Below are positions 14,311 through 26,290 of a stretch of DNA of 64,000 bases, one piece after another. Made by a program: the position numbers and the translations under genes. Within the stretch, counting starts at the first letter, position 1. Every line of letters begins with the position of its first letter. The stretch is from Engraulis encrasicolus (Eukaryota > Chordata > Actinopteri > Clupeiformes > Engraulidae), in assembly GCF_034702125.1 (NCBI RefSeq), contig NC_085878.1:17123557-17187556 (forward strand), given 5' to 3'. The notes beneath the pieces were generated by a model. It did not search any database, was not told the origin of the DNA, and saw only the letters and a list, made by a program, of their open reading frames with translations.

Positions 14311-15720
14311 CTATAGGTTACCAAGGGTAACCCCGATTCTCTGAGGGATATGAACGAGACATCTCACTATGGGTAACGCCCTTTGAGTGGCCATTTGCCA
14401 AAACTTGCTTTCAATCATGCCGTCAGACCAATGAGCTGCGCAGATGGGGATCCCGCCCCCTCGGGGACAAAGCCCAGGTGTGCCGGGCTCTGATCTTCAA
14501 TCTGAGACAACTAACTTTTGAGCTTGTGGGTGAGTGTGGCAATCTGGTGAGATGTCTCGTTCATCTCCCTCAGAGAACCAGGGTTGCCCTCGGTGACCTA
14601 TAGTTCTCTTTCGGTTGAATCACTCGACATCTTACTATGGGTATTGAAAAACTCCTGATTGCGTTGCCAGTTACCTAGAATGCGCAAGCAAAAGCCTGGC
14701 CGCAGCACAGAACCTTCCTGCCGATGCCCAGAGCTGTTGAAGGCGGAGAGGCAGCGTCCATTAACAGCAATAAGCAACACGGCTCGCCCAACAGCCGCCC
14801 CAGGGGCCAGGGGCAAGAGCTGCACCCGAAGGGTGCACTTGGAAGAGCAGGGGAGGCCCCTAATCCCTCCAGACAGACACCAACCATGGGGAAAGTTGAT
14901 ACTAGTACCAACCTAGGGGTTAGGCAGACACTTGACACCATCATTAGACCAGGCACACCACCCAGAGTCTGCCTACCGGTGTCAATAAAGTGTTTAGAGG
15001 GCAGATCCCGGCAACGCTAGCGGGGGAAAAAGAAAGAGGCGCAGTCTTCGTTCCGAACCCGGAGGGGGAAGAGGGGCGCACAAAGGCAGCGTCCAGACAT
15101 CGAATACCACGGAAAGCACACAGTGGAGGGAACCCAGGGCACGGAAACCACCCGTCTGAGTGTAACCGATGTACAAGTGGAGCCCACAGAGGTATAGCGA
15201 GAGCCCCAATATCAAGAGGTATTCCCAATGGAAAACCAGGCCTTGGCACAAGGGGGAATATCCAGCATGTTCAGTACACAAGACCTGCAGGTGCAACTGA
15301 GAGGCACCATGCCCAAGACCGCCACACAAGGTTGAGCTGCCATGCGATCTTGCTGGCAGAAAAGACCCAGTCATTCTCCAGCAGGGCCGCAGGTCCAAGT
15401 TGCGGACGGAGAACCGAGTAGCAACCACCACCACAGCGAGCCGGCCAAGAAAGCCCCGATAGACACCTGTTTGAGGGCACACGCTCTGGTTCCCAGGGGG
15501 ACATCAAAGACGCACTTCCCCTCGATCAGGCAGCCTGGTCGAACAGGGGCCTGAGATACTTCATTGGAGAAGTATGATCTAACTTACCACGGGCGCCCTA
15601 CCCAGGGACAGCGCTCCAGGCAGCACAACTGACACTCGCGCTCCTGCTGAGCACATGAGGCACGCACAGTAAGGGGTGACCGACCCAAGGGAGACACGGG
15701 TAATGCGTCCTATTAGGAGA
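14311..15720. mobile_element. dispersed repeat with internal inverted repeat, class unresolved
   Basis: A 57 bp arm at 14311-14367, starting ctataggt, is repeated in reverse complement at 14547-14603 with 51 of 57 positions matching, around a ~179 bp loop. A direct partial copy (acatc-ttactatgggta) follows at 14627-14643. GC-rich sequence then runs to about 15720 with open frames on both strands that match no domain I know. The ctatag...gagacatctc wording recalls dispersed fish repeats that I suspect are DIRS-like retroelement ends, but no tyrosine recombinase or reverse transcriptase is visible. The right boundary is approximate. Confidence 0.45.
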
Positions 15721-17202
15721 GGCGAGGATTCATGTGATTAGCTAAATTAAACATGTTTAATGTCAAGTCCAGAGCAAATAACGCAAATTCATGGCAAAGC
15801 TTGCTTCTGGTGTTCACGCACCTTCTGTTTAACAGCAATGTCGAGAGAACCATGAATTGCTGTTATTAGCATTGGCGGCGCTATTAAGAGGCTAGGGGAA
15901 GCTTAGCTTCCCCAAAGTTGTCATAAGAAATAAATGAAATGAAAATTTAAAATCATGGGTTTTTTTATATGCAGCGATGGAGTGTCGCAGGCACACACAA
16001 GGAAACAGAACGAGGGTTTCCTGCTGAAGTGCCTTGTTAGTAGATCTAGCGTCGTTGCGGCGATGTCATGCTGCAGTCAACCAATCAGGTGTCAGTTCTA
16101 CTGGCTTCAACAGGCAGTGAGGCGGGCTCGTGGCTTATGAAATGGAATCTGGAATGTTTAATATTTTGATAAAGCAATGACCTCTAGAATAAATTGGGAT
16201 TCCACTGCATTTCATTTATAGATCATTCGGTTTTTTTCACCAGCCATAGGTCACAATGTTGACATTTTCCTCTTTAGCATTCGTTATTCAACCACACTAC
16301 ATCTATCAAATGGATAGCCTATTTGGCGAATCTAAATGGATATTTTGCCTCTATCTTCAAGTAACAGGGATTAACAGGACAGAATAAGGTAGGAAGTCTG
16401 TTTTTTTCCCCATGTGCTCGCCGAAGCGCTAAGTTTTCTATTTGGTGGCAATGTTGTTGTCAATGTTGTTATCAATGTAGTTGTCTACTTGTCTTCCGTC
16501 TAACTAGCCACTTCAAAGCAAAACACCTGTGCTATCCTGTCACCAAGCAAACACCACTTTCCTGAATTCAGGGTGGGCTGCCCGGGTGGTTTAGTTACCA
16601 TATGTAATGTGATGTGTGTATATTCGCTTGTGTTTGTTGGGCATCTGCGTGTGACTGGAGTGGACAGTAGGCCTACAGTGCGAGGCAGCGAGAACACTGT
16701 CTGGCTGCGCAAGCTACTTATTTGTAGAATTTAGTAAGCTAACATTTAGCTCCACAAGACAAGCTACATCCAATAGAAATATCAAGCTAGTTACAACCAT
16801 CTGGAAAATGTAGCGAACTACATTACAAGCTACTTCAACTAGAAATTCAAAATGACAGCATATTTGTATTATTTGGGCTGCAAAACTGACATCTGAAGAC
16901 AGCCTGTTGGATATGAGAGCCCCATATGATATTTTGGGCATGGTATGGTCAATCAGCTGGCTTATTTGCTCTCCTGTCTTCCCCCCGTGTGTGCGCATTT
17001 TGTCTCGTCATTAGTTTTGCGAGTTTGATTGCGAGTTTTGATACCGGTCTGAGTTAGATTGACCTAGCGCATGAAAATGTCAATAGAAACAAAGGTGTGG
17101 ACAGTCGGGTGTATGATTTGATTGCTCGAGACATTTTTGGGAGATAATAGTCCATGGTCTGGCAAATAGCCGTCTTCAGGCCAATTTATACTTATTGGCG
17201 CT

Positions 17203-17271
17203 GACGGTTGCAGAGCCTGTGCAACCGTCTGTGCGCGACCACACCCCCCGCGCAGAGGCTCTGCAACCGTC
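17203..17271. repeat. CpG-rich nested inverted repeats
   Basis: The 16 bp word GACGGTTGCAGAGCCT (17203-17218) returns as a perfect reverse complement at 17256-17271. Its first ten bases also pair with 17220-17229 around a 7 nt loop. A further gacggttgc copy lies at 17307-17315. Two mutually exclusive hairpins are therefore possible. Confidence 0.85.
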
Positions 17272-17734
17272 GTCGCGCGCCTCAAAAAAATCCTGACTAC
17301 GCGACAGACGGTTGCGAAGGTCGCAGAGAAAAGGCGCTGTGATTGGTCGTCTCGATACTTCCTTCTTCTCGTGGCGGCACAGTTCTCCGGTAGTTTACGA
17401 GAGCCAAACTGTCAATATTCTGTGGAATACGAACACTTTCTTTCTAGTCTGTGTAAATAAATGAAGCTACAATGACTGAATTAGTAAGTAGCAAACAAAC
17501 ACTACATCAGTTTAGCACTCGCAGCACAATGCCTGCAGTCTGACTACTGAACTGTAGCCTTGTAGCTATGTAGCCAAATGTAGCTAACGACATGACACCT
17601 CGTGCGCAGATCTATAACATCAACAGTGGTTAGCGACCGTAAGCAACAGGCGCCGTTGCTGAACTATAATCTGCCCTTTCCTCTCCTGCCTCCAGTGTGT
17701 GTGTGTGTGTGTGTGCGCGTGTGTGTGCCTGTCG

Positions 17735-18066
17735 CGTTTGAGAGTTCCATTGGCGCACGAGCATGAAGACCCATAGTTGCGCATGGAAATACTCCGTTTT
17801 ATTTGTTCATCATTTTGTTTCAACATCATATAATGTCATGTCAAAAGTCGGGGTTAGGGCCTCGCGTGGCGACTGACCCAGACCCTCCTACCACCACAGT
17901 CGTTTGAGAGTTCCATTGGCGCACGAGCATGAAGACCCATAGTTGCGCATGGAAATACTCCGTTTTATTTGTTCATCATTTTGTTTCAACATCATATAAT
18001 GTCATGTCAAAAGTCGGGGTTAGGGCCTCGCGTGGCGACTGACCCAGACCCTCCTACCACCACAGT
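17735..18066. repeat. perfect 166 bp tandem duplication
   Basis: The segments 17735-17900 and 17901-18066 are identical over all 166 bases by direct comparison. They lie near the right end of the 2.3 kb hAT element. Perfect identity implies a very recent duplication or an assembly artefact. Confidence 0.95.
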
Positions 18067-18349
18067 CTCTCCGATGACGTTTGCACCCCCCCCCCTTTTT
18101 TTTTTATTTTTTTATTTTTTTTAGCTTCCCCAAGAGTCTTGCTGTAGCGCCGCCTATGGTTATTAGCATATTATTACCACACTGTCATTGTATTATTAGC
18201 ATGTCATAACCTTGGGGTCCATTGACATTAAGTTAAGAACTGGCTTATGTGTCATTGCTGAACATTTTAATATCTTTATCACTTCATCATCTATGGAAAC
18301 ATTTGAGGAGAGTGAACAATTATTTCCCCCAAATTTGCAATTTGCAAAT

Positions 18350-19271
18350 TTCTAGGGTCTTTTTCGACACATCGTCATCACATTTTAAGTAGTAAATCAA
18401 GTATATTTGATTGTAGGCCTATTGGTCTTAATCACATACATGCCGAATTTCATGTGTCCGTCATATATTGCTTGGATAATTCTGTGCAATAAATCATTGT
18501 CTAGGGTCTTTTTTGGCAGTCATCTTAGAAAATGGCCACCATTTCAAGTGACCAATTGGGTAAATTTGATTGCACTGGTCTTAAGGGCATTAATGTTGAA
18601 TTTCATGCTTTTATCATAATTTGCTAGGTCAATTCTATGCAATAAATCTATTTCTGGGGTAATTTTGGCAGCCATCTTGGAGAATGGCCACCATTTCAAG
18701 TGGCTAATCAGGTAGATTTGATCGTATTGGTCTTAAGCACATAAATGTTGAATTTCATGCTTGTATCATCATTTTCTAGGTCAATTCTATGCAATAAATC
18801 AATTTCTGGAGCCTTTTTTGGCGGCCATCTTGGAAAATGGCCACCATTTCAAGTGGCAAATCAGGTAGATTTCATAGTATTGGTCTTAAGCACATACATG
18901 TTGAATTTCATGCTTGTATCATTATTTTCTAGGTCAATTCTATGCAATAAATCAATTTCTGGGGTCTTTTTTGGCGGCCATCTTGGAAAATGGCCACCAT
19001 TTCAAGTGGCCAATCAGGTAGATTTGATCGTATTGGTCTTAAACACATACACGTTGAATTTCATGCTTGTATCATAATTTTCAAGGTCAATTCTATGCGA
19101 TAAATCAATTTCTGGAGCCTTTTTTGGCGGCCATCTTGGAAAATGGCCACCATTTCAAGTGGCCAATCAGGCAGATTTGATTGTATTGGTCTTAAGCACA
19201 TACCTGCCAAGTTTCATGCTTGTATCATAATTTGCACGATTCAAGCCAAATTGGCCTTGTAGCCGCTCTAC
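18350..19271 (-). repeat. right arm: ~6 tandem units of ~153 bp, inverted
   Basis: This is the same unit family as the left arm, in opposite orientation. Anchor words (tatcat before aatttt-ctaggtcaattc) occur at 18612, 18764, 18917, 19070 and 19223, spaced 152-153 bp. More diverged units lie at about 18370-18600. As in the left arm, the outer units are the best preserved. Confidence 0.92.
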
Positions 19272-19273
19272 TA

Positions 19274-19805
19274 TCACAGCGAACCTGACAGCCTGCCTCC
19301 GCTCACATGCTTAAATATTTATTCTTAAATGGGCGCTAACTCTGAATATGCCCATAGCCACCCCCCCAAATCCACTACACGCACCTACATATACTACGCA
19401 TGCGCGAACTCACGCCCGCATATACACACCAGCTGTCTGCATTCTCTGAAGGAGCATTTGCATTTGTCAGGACAACCTATGATATACCTTTTAAAGCTTC
19501 AAAACCATGTGAGATTTCTCAGTCTGTTGCTAATTTGACAAATTATGTTTGTACATCCATGTACAATTGTGTTGTTCATGTACTGCATGTACATGTACTG
19601 TATTAAAAAAAAAAAAAAAACGTTTTTTTTTCAGATGAGCGGATCAAAACTCGCTTCATCAAAAAACATGCGATTTTCGACAGCCATATGCCATCAAAGG
19701 ATAAATACCGTTTCCTGATTCAACAACTTTAGGTCAACACATAAACACCACCTCCTCCCTCCTCCCTCCACCCAAACCGCCTTCCATATTCCCATATTGG
19801 CCAGA
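19274..19805. other. unique DNA with A/T homopolymer palindrome
   Basis: This is the right flank of the foldback-like element. An A run followed by a T run with a CG centre lies at about 19604-19631, preceded by overlapping gtacatg words (19548-19595). No gene is recognised. Confidence 0.5.
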
Positions 19806-19938
<133 letters not shown>

Positions 19939-20196
19939 CCTCTTTCATCCGCGTGTGTACAGTAGTGTGGGAATGTGTGTATTTTATTCACGTGTGTGTA
20001 TTTCCACAGGAAGGCGGTGGACCCTGTGTAACATAAAAGCAAAAGAGCAAAAACAGAAATAAACCAAGTGAAATAAACCTGGATTTGCATATCCACGGCT
20101 CCCGCCACCGCTGCTCAAAGGCCAAGATGTTTCTGCTTTTATTGCCTCCGTCAGCATTCTTTTATCATAATCAAAACTGTTTCCTCATTTAAAGCC

Positions 20197-20198
<2 letters not shown>

Positions 20199-20266
<68 letters not shown>

Positions 20267-20450
20267 TTCTCTCTCTCTTTCTCTCAAGCCCCCCTCCCCC
20301 CTGGTCTCCCCATACCCTTCTACCATAGTTTTTCTTTTATTTCCTCTTAGTCTCTCTCTCTTAGACTCTCTCTCTCTCTCTTTCTTTCTCTCTCTCTTCT
20401 CTTTCCTCCCTCTCCCCCTCTCTCTTTCAACACCTCTCCATCTCTCCTCT
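20199..20450. repeat. (CT)n array and pyrimidine-rich tract
   Basis: Pure CT to about 20256 is followed by CTTT/CTCT variants with short interruptions, giving a ~250 bp polypyrimidine strand. The long Arg-Glu minus-strand frame across 20189-20755 is a repeat artefact. Confidence 0.93.
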
Positions 20451-20641
20451 TCTCCCCAGTCTCCGTGCTGTGTGAAGAGTAAGTCATGTTTCCTAACCGG
20501 GGTGTGTGGGGCTGGAGCTGAAGGCTGGAGTTGGGGCTGTGCGGCGATGAGGGCCTGAGAGATGTGATTTCCTGCTCCGGCCTCATTAGAATATGAAAGC
20601 CCTGCTCTCTGGTCAGTGCGGCGGTCTGCTCCGGCCTTAAT

Positions 20642-20661
20642 CTCCACAGTCTCTCCCTCTC

Positions 20662-20739
<78 letters not shown>

Positions 20740-20750
20740 TCTCTCCCTCT
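20642..20750. repeat. (CT)n microsatellite
   Basis: A second CT array ~190 bp after the first. The 20451-20641 spacer is unique, and the following 20751-21480 is AT-rich unique DNA with no recognised gene. Confidence 0.95.
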
Positions 20751-21479
20751 GTCATGAATTAGGCATTAGGAGCGCAGTCAACGCCTCCTAAAAGCCTTCG
20801 AGTTTACCCACACTCCTGGGGTTTTCCCCTGGAGCACCAGAGAAACAAATCTCTCATTAGCAGGGGTTTTTGAACTCAAACATCGTGGTCATCTTGGACG
20901 GGAGGGGGAAGAAAACAAGCTGTATATGTTTAGGCTTGGATGTTTTTCTTCCTTTAGAAAAAATAAATATTGCTTCGATTTAGCCACAGAGTTCTCTCTG
21001 ATTTTTTTTCCCACTGCACAACTCCAACTTGAAACGAGTTATCAGAGATGAAATCAGACATTTCATATTTTAGCTGTAGAGGTAAATGCATGCAACGGTC
21101 CGGAGGTGTTAAACGAAAGCAAATAAAAGCAAATGGATTTGTCCAGCATGGACAAATAAACATGTTCGTATTTGATTTGTTTTTCTCCCTCCTCCCTCTC
21201 TCCTCTCCTTTAATTAACCACTGTGGATTTTTTTGAGTAAAAGCCTGTTTTTGTCCTCACCAAAAAATGACTGGGCATGATAAAGCTCAGCCATTGGCCA
21301 CCATGACATCACCCCATGTGAAAACCCCTAACTCCAGTGGGAATGTATTTTTCTGCTGGTTAGTTATTTACCCTCTGGTTTCTAAGGACACAGGCTAACA
21401 AAGACACAGGGCAGAGACAGACTCAATTAGGGAGTCTAATGTGCCCATAAATTACCCCCACCCCCATCCCACGCTACCA

Positions 21480-22260
21480 CAGATATGCCCCGAGATTCCG
21501 CCTGATCTACAGTACACACACCATTGTGGCACCTACTGTAGGCTCCAACCTAAGCAGGGCACATCTGTATCAGGAGGGATTGCAAGGGACAGTGGAGGTT
21601 TAGAAATACTGTACTAGAACATGTAGTATAGTCAGCTTTATAGCATTGGTTTTTTTTTCAGATCTAACATTACAAAAATAGATGAGCTCTACTTGTGCCC
21701 TGAGATTACGCCTGAACCACACACCATTATGGTACCTACTGTTGGCTCCATCCTGACTGTGCAGTACATGCAGTACATGGTACGGCCATGCCAGGGACGA
21801 CTAAAGACAAGAAGAGAGGCTCAGCCTCTCAAAATCACAGAGAAAAAGTGTTACCGAAAATGGTTTAAAAATAGTGTATTGTGTGGTACTACAGCTGACT
21901 TAAATTGCTATTTCAGATCTAGAATTATAGCAATGCGTATGCCCTGAGACTTTGGCTGATCTTCAAACGCCATCATGGCATCTACAACACTGCACTGTAT
22001 ATCCATCCTCACCGTGCAATAGAAGCAGTGTTGCCAGATGTGTCTGACCAAATCCCGCCCAAAAGGTTCTCTAAAACCGCCAAAATGCGCTAAATTCCGC
22101 CCAAATTCAACAAATTACATTGACTTCTATGGGCCCAAAACGGCTTAAAAAAACGCCAAATGACCAATTTTTCCCGTTTTTGCCCGCCGACGCTCATCCC
22201 AAGTAGCCCAATTGGGCGGGCACCCGCCCAATCTGGCAACACTGAATAGAAGCTGTATGT
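21480..22260 (+). repeat. degenerate ~220 bp tandem repeat, about three copies
   Basis: A block beginning near tgccc(c/t)gagatt-cgcctga, continuing cacaccatt-tgg-acctact and ending in a cagatcta-cattac-like stretch, recurs at about 21484, 21694 and 21938. Copies are clearly related but diverged, so the duplication is old. The third copy is interrupted by the MITE at 22026-22244. Confidence 0.7.
22026..22244. mobile_element. hAT-type MITE, 219 bp
   Basis: The ends are cagtgttgccagat and its reverse complement atctggcaacactg. A perfect 8 bp duplication, AATAGAAG, flanks it (22018-22025 and 22245-22252). There is no coding capacity. The interior is rich in cgccc/gggcg words. Length, ends and duplication fit a non-autonomous hAT element. 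Confidence 0.9.
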
Positions 22261-22396
22261 ATAGCTGTGTAGGCCGATACGGGTCAGCTGCCTCATCCCT
22301 TTATCTGCTTAGGCATCTCCATAAGGCAGGGGGAGCAACTCACCGCCGCCCCGCCTGAGAAACTCGCAATGGAGAGATGATGAGAATTAATGATCG

Positions 22397-22398
<2 letters not shown>

Positions 22399-22454
<56 letters not shown>

Positions 22455-22471
22455 TGCGTGCGTGTGTGTGT
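22399..22471. repeat. (TG)n followed by (CGTG)n
   Basis: A TG array runs into about six CGTG units, then TG again. Confidence 0.95.
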
Positions 22472-24184
22472 TTGTGGTTATGGTCATGCAGATTGCAACA
22501 CTTCCATTTACAGATAGTTTGGATACATGAACACATGCACATGCGTGCACACGTGCTACACTTGTCATTGCTTTGTTGTTTTCTTTTTCCCAGGGGCCAC
22601 ACATGTTTACAAATACACATACAGTATATGTGGTGTACTTCTTGGTGGTGGTGGCTCTGTGAGTACCAGGTCCCCTATTCCAACAGCCCCGGTTGATAAC
22701 GGTGTGCCGTTATGGCCTCTGATTAATGTGACGTGTACTTCTTCACTCGGACTTGCAAATGAGTGCCAGTCGAGCCGCGGGAAGGAAGGCGGCAATCAAA
22801 GTGGGGGAGATTAATATGCAGATACACATGATCATCTTCTTTGCTCTATTTCTCCCTCACTCCCCCTACCTCCTCTCTTGCTCTTTCTTACTTACCTCTC
22901 TCTCTCTCTCATTCTCTTTTTCCCTCTCTTGGGGGCTCTGGCATCCCGCTGTGCAGGTGCTGATTAGAAGCTGGTCCTCCATAAATTCCCACTTCTGACA
23001 CTTCACACTCTAACTTGTATGGTTCCTCTGACAGAGTTTCCTCGTTCACAACCAGTCTTGTATTTTCATTTCTTGTTAAAATAATTTCCCACCTCCTCCC
23101 ATTTTGTGATCCCATTCGCATATTAGTGTGATATTGAATGAGTTGGTGAAAGGGGCTCGTGTTCACATGTGTTGATACTTGTGGAGATTTCTGGATTTCA
23201 AAGTATCATAACATCTAACCCGATAAAATAAATGTGGACACGTGCATACCATCACACTTAATTTGTCATTCCTACTGTACACTTTAGACTATGCGTTGTT
23301 GTGCTTTGGTAAATGGACTATAGACATTGATTGAGCCAGTTCACTGCAGCTATCATCAGCTCATTTGTAATGGTGACAAAGTGCTAGTGTTCCTCACCGC
23401 TCTCTCCACCTCCGTCTCGGCTCTCCTCCCTTTTCCTTTCCTCCCTTTTCTCCCTGGCTCACAGAGGAAGATAAAATTACTGCCGTGAGTGAATTCTACA
23501 TTTCCGCAGTGCTGGAGAATTTAAACCGCACTGCCAGGCTTAAGTAACTGAAAACCCCGCCGGACCGCTGCTGATTGTGGCGAGTTGTTTAGCAGTCTGC
23601 TGCTGCAGACGGGGTGGGATGATGGGTGGCTGTGGAGCAGGCAGGGAGGGGGCAGGGATGGGGCAAGCCAAGTGGGCCACTACCATGTGTTGTTTTGAAT
23701 GGATAGGCCTGGCAACAAACCTCCTTTTTTGCATCTATTTGTGTTTTTGCCTCTGTCTGTGTGTGTTTATGAAAAGTAAAGTGTTCAGAACAAAACAAAC
23801 TTCGGCATTGCCATGAAGTAGTTTTGAAAGGCACTCAGAAGTACACAAGGCAACCTTTAAGAGTTTTGAGTGTGGTCAAATGTTGCACTCCAGATCTTTC
23901 TTGGAGTAGGTGTGTCATGGTGGTCGCTCAGTGTGTATAAATCTGTGTTAGAGCTCCGAGCGAAGACTGACAGTTCTGTCGACGCACACATTCTTTTTAA
24001 ATGTAGCGCTGTGGAATTTTCACTCGGCTAAAATGGTGGAACTTCGTTAGATGGCAGGTCAAGGTGAGATGTGACAACCAGTTCCTTCCACTTGGCGGTC
24101 GCTTGGTTGAGTGCAATTCATCACCATCACGTAGATTACCACCACCACCACTACCCCTACCACCACTAGCACACCGCCCTTCAG
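22472..24184. other. unique non-coding DNA
   Basis: No gene is recognised. A minor CT-rich stretch lies at 22895-22930. Splice-like signals around 22590-22665 are not supported by any coding pattern. Confidence 0.4.
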
Positions 24185-25011
24185 TTCAGCAATGTCACCA
24201 CACACACACTTGTCCTCCACCCAAGGAAATCACTTCTCCTTGGAAGGCTCCACACAGTTGGCACTGCATTTCTGGTCATGACTCCCTGTTCGTTTCTTGA
24301 ACTCTTAACTCCAAAATTATGTCCTGTCTTGATGCACAGGTGTGTAGGACAGGGAAATGAATTTCAAAACCACATAATCACGCTTTAGTTCAGCAATGTT
24401 GCCACACATCACTTCTCTCCTTTGGAAGGCTCTACACCAGGGATTCTTAACATTTTTGACGTTGAGGCCCATTTTTTCCAGGGCAGAGGGTCTGTTACAT
24501 TCCATATTACCCATGTATATATTATTATATTATGATAATATTATATACTATATCGGCCTATGTATATATTTTATATATATTTGAACTTAGTTTGGATTTC
24601 CTTGAAATCGAAATCTCCAAAATGATGTCCCGTCTTGATGCACAGATGTTTACTTTATTCACATCAAAACCATCAATGTCGCTACACATACACTTGTCCT
24701 CCATCCAAAAAAAATCCCTTCTCTTATTTGGAAGGCTCAACACTCTTTGGCTGGCACTGAATGTCTGGTCATGACATCCTGTTCATTTCTTGAACTCTAA
24801 ACCTCCCAAATGATATGCTGTCTTGATGCACAGGTGTGGGAAAGATCCATGAATTTCAAAACCCACACCACCAAAGGAAATCACTTTTCCTCCTTGGAAG
24901 ACTCCACACACTTTGGTTTGCACTTAATTTGGGCTTAGTTTGGACTTCCTTGAAATCCAAATCTCCCAAATGATGTCCTGTCTTGATGCACAGGTGTGTG
25001 AGAAAAGGAAA
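24185..25011 (+). repeat. degenerate local tandem repeat, 3-4 copies
   Basis: The word atg-tgtcttgatgcacag and its surroundings recur near 24318, 24625, 24817 and 24973. A partner block (cacttgtcctcca, then aatcacttctcc-ttggaag, then ctggtcatgac) precedes several of them at about 24205, 24688 and 24865. Copy length varies because an unrelated AT-rich segment (about 24437-24590), with an edge resembling hAT MITE ends, interrupts the second copy. Confidence 0.75.

Positions 25012-26290
<1,279 letters not shown>

Larger units (their letters stand above)
15870..18158. mobile_element. hAT-type DNA transposon, non-autonomous, 2289 bp
   Basis: The element begins cattggcggcgct and ends agcgccgcctatg, giving terminal inverted repeats CAT(T/A)GGCGGCGCT. 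Inside both ends lies a related ggggaagct word. It is flanked by a perfect 8 bp duplication, GTTATTAG (15862-15869 and 18159-18166), the length typical of hAT elements. The duplication also fits the nTnnnnAn pattern of the Ac branch. No transposase frame is recognisable, so it was presumably moved in trans. Its interior contains a CpG-rich inverted-repeat block (17203-17350), a short GT array (17695-17727) and a perfect 166 bp tandem duplication. It sits inside the core of the foldback-like element, so it is the younger of the two. Confidence 0.85.
13118..19271. mobile_element. foldback-like composite element, ~6.15 kb
   Basis: The ends are perfect inverted repeats: atagtagagcggctaca on the left (13115-13131) and its reverse complement on the right (ending at 19274). 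The flanking TA (13116-13117 and 19272-19273) fits a TA target duplication, but because the terminal match runs through the TA this is not decisive. Inside the ends, each arm is an array of ~153 bp units, in opposite orientation at the two ends (left 13118-14255, right 18350-19271). This is the architecture of foldback elements. The ~4.1 kb core has no transposase I can recognise and contains later insertions (14311-15720 and 15870-18158). The superfamily is unknown: Drosophila FB and Galileo make 7-10 bp duplications, which are not seen here. Confidence 0.75.

Noticed and set aside
14990..15482. Overlapping open frames of 143 and 162 codons on opposite strands
   Set aside because: GC-rich element sequence with few stops; no recognisable reverse transcriptase, recombinase or capsid motif in either frame.
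20189..20755. 188-codon Arg-Glu-rich minus-strand frame
   Set aside because: It spans two CT arrays and pyrimidine-rich spacer; composition alone keeps it open.
22593..22660. Possible small exon between cccag and gtgagt
   Set aside because: Very short, includes GGT repeats, and no coding pattern is evident.
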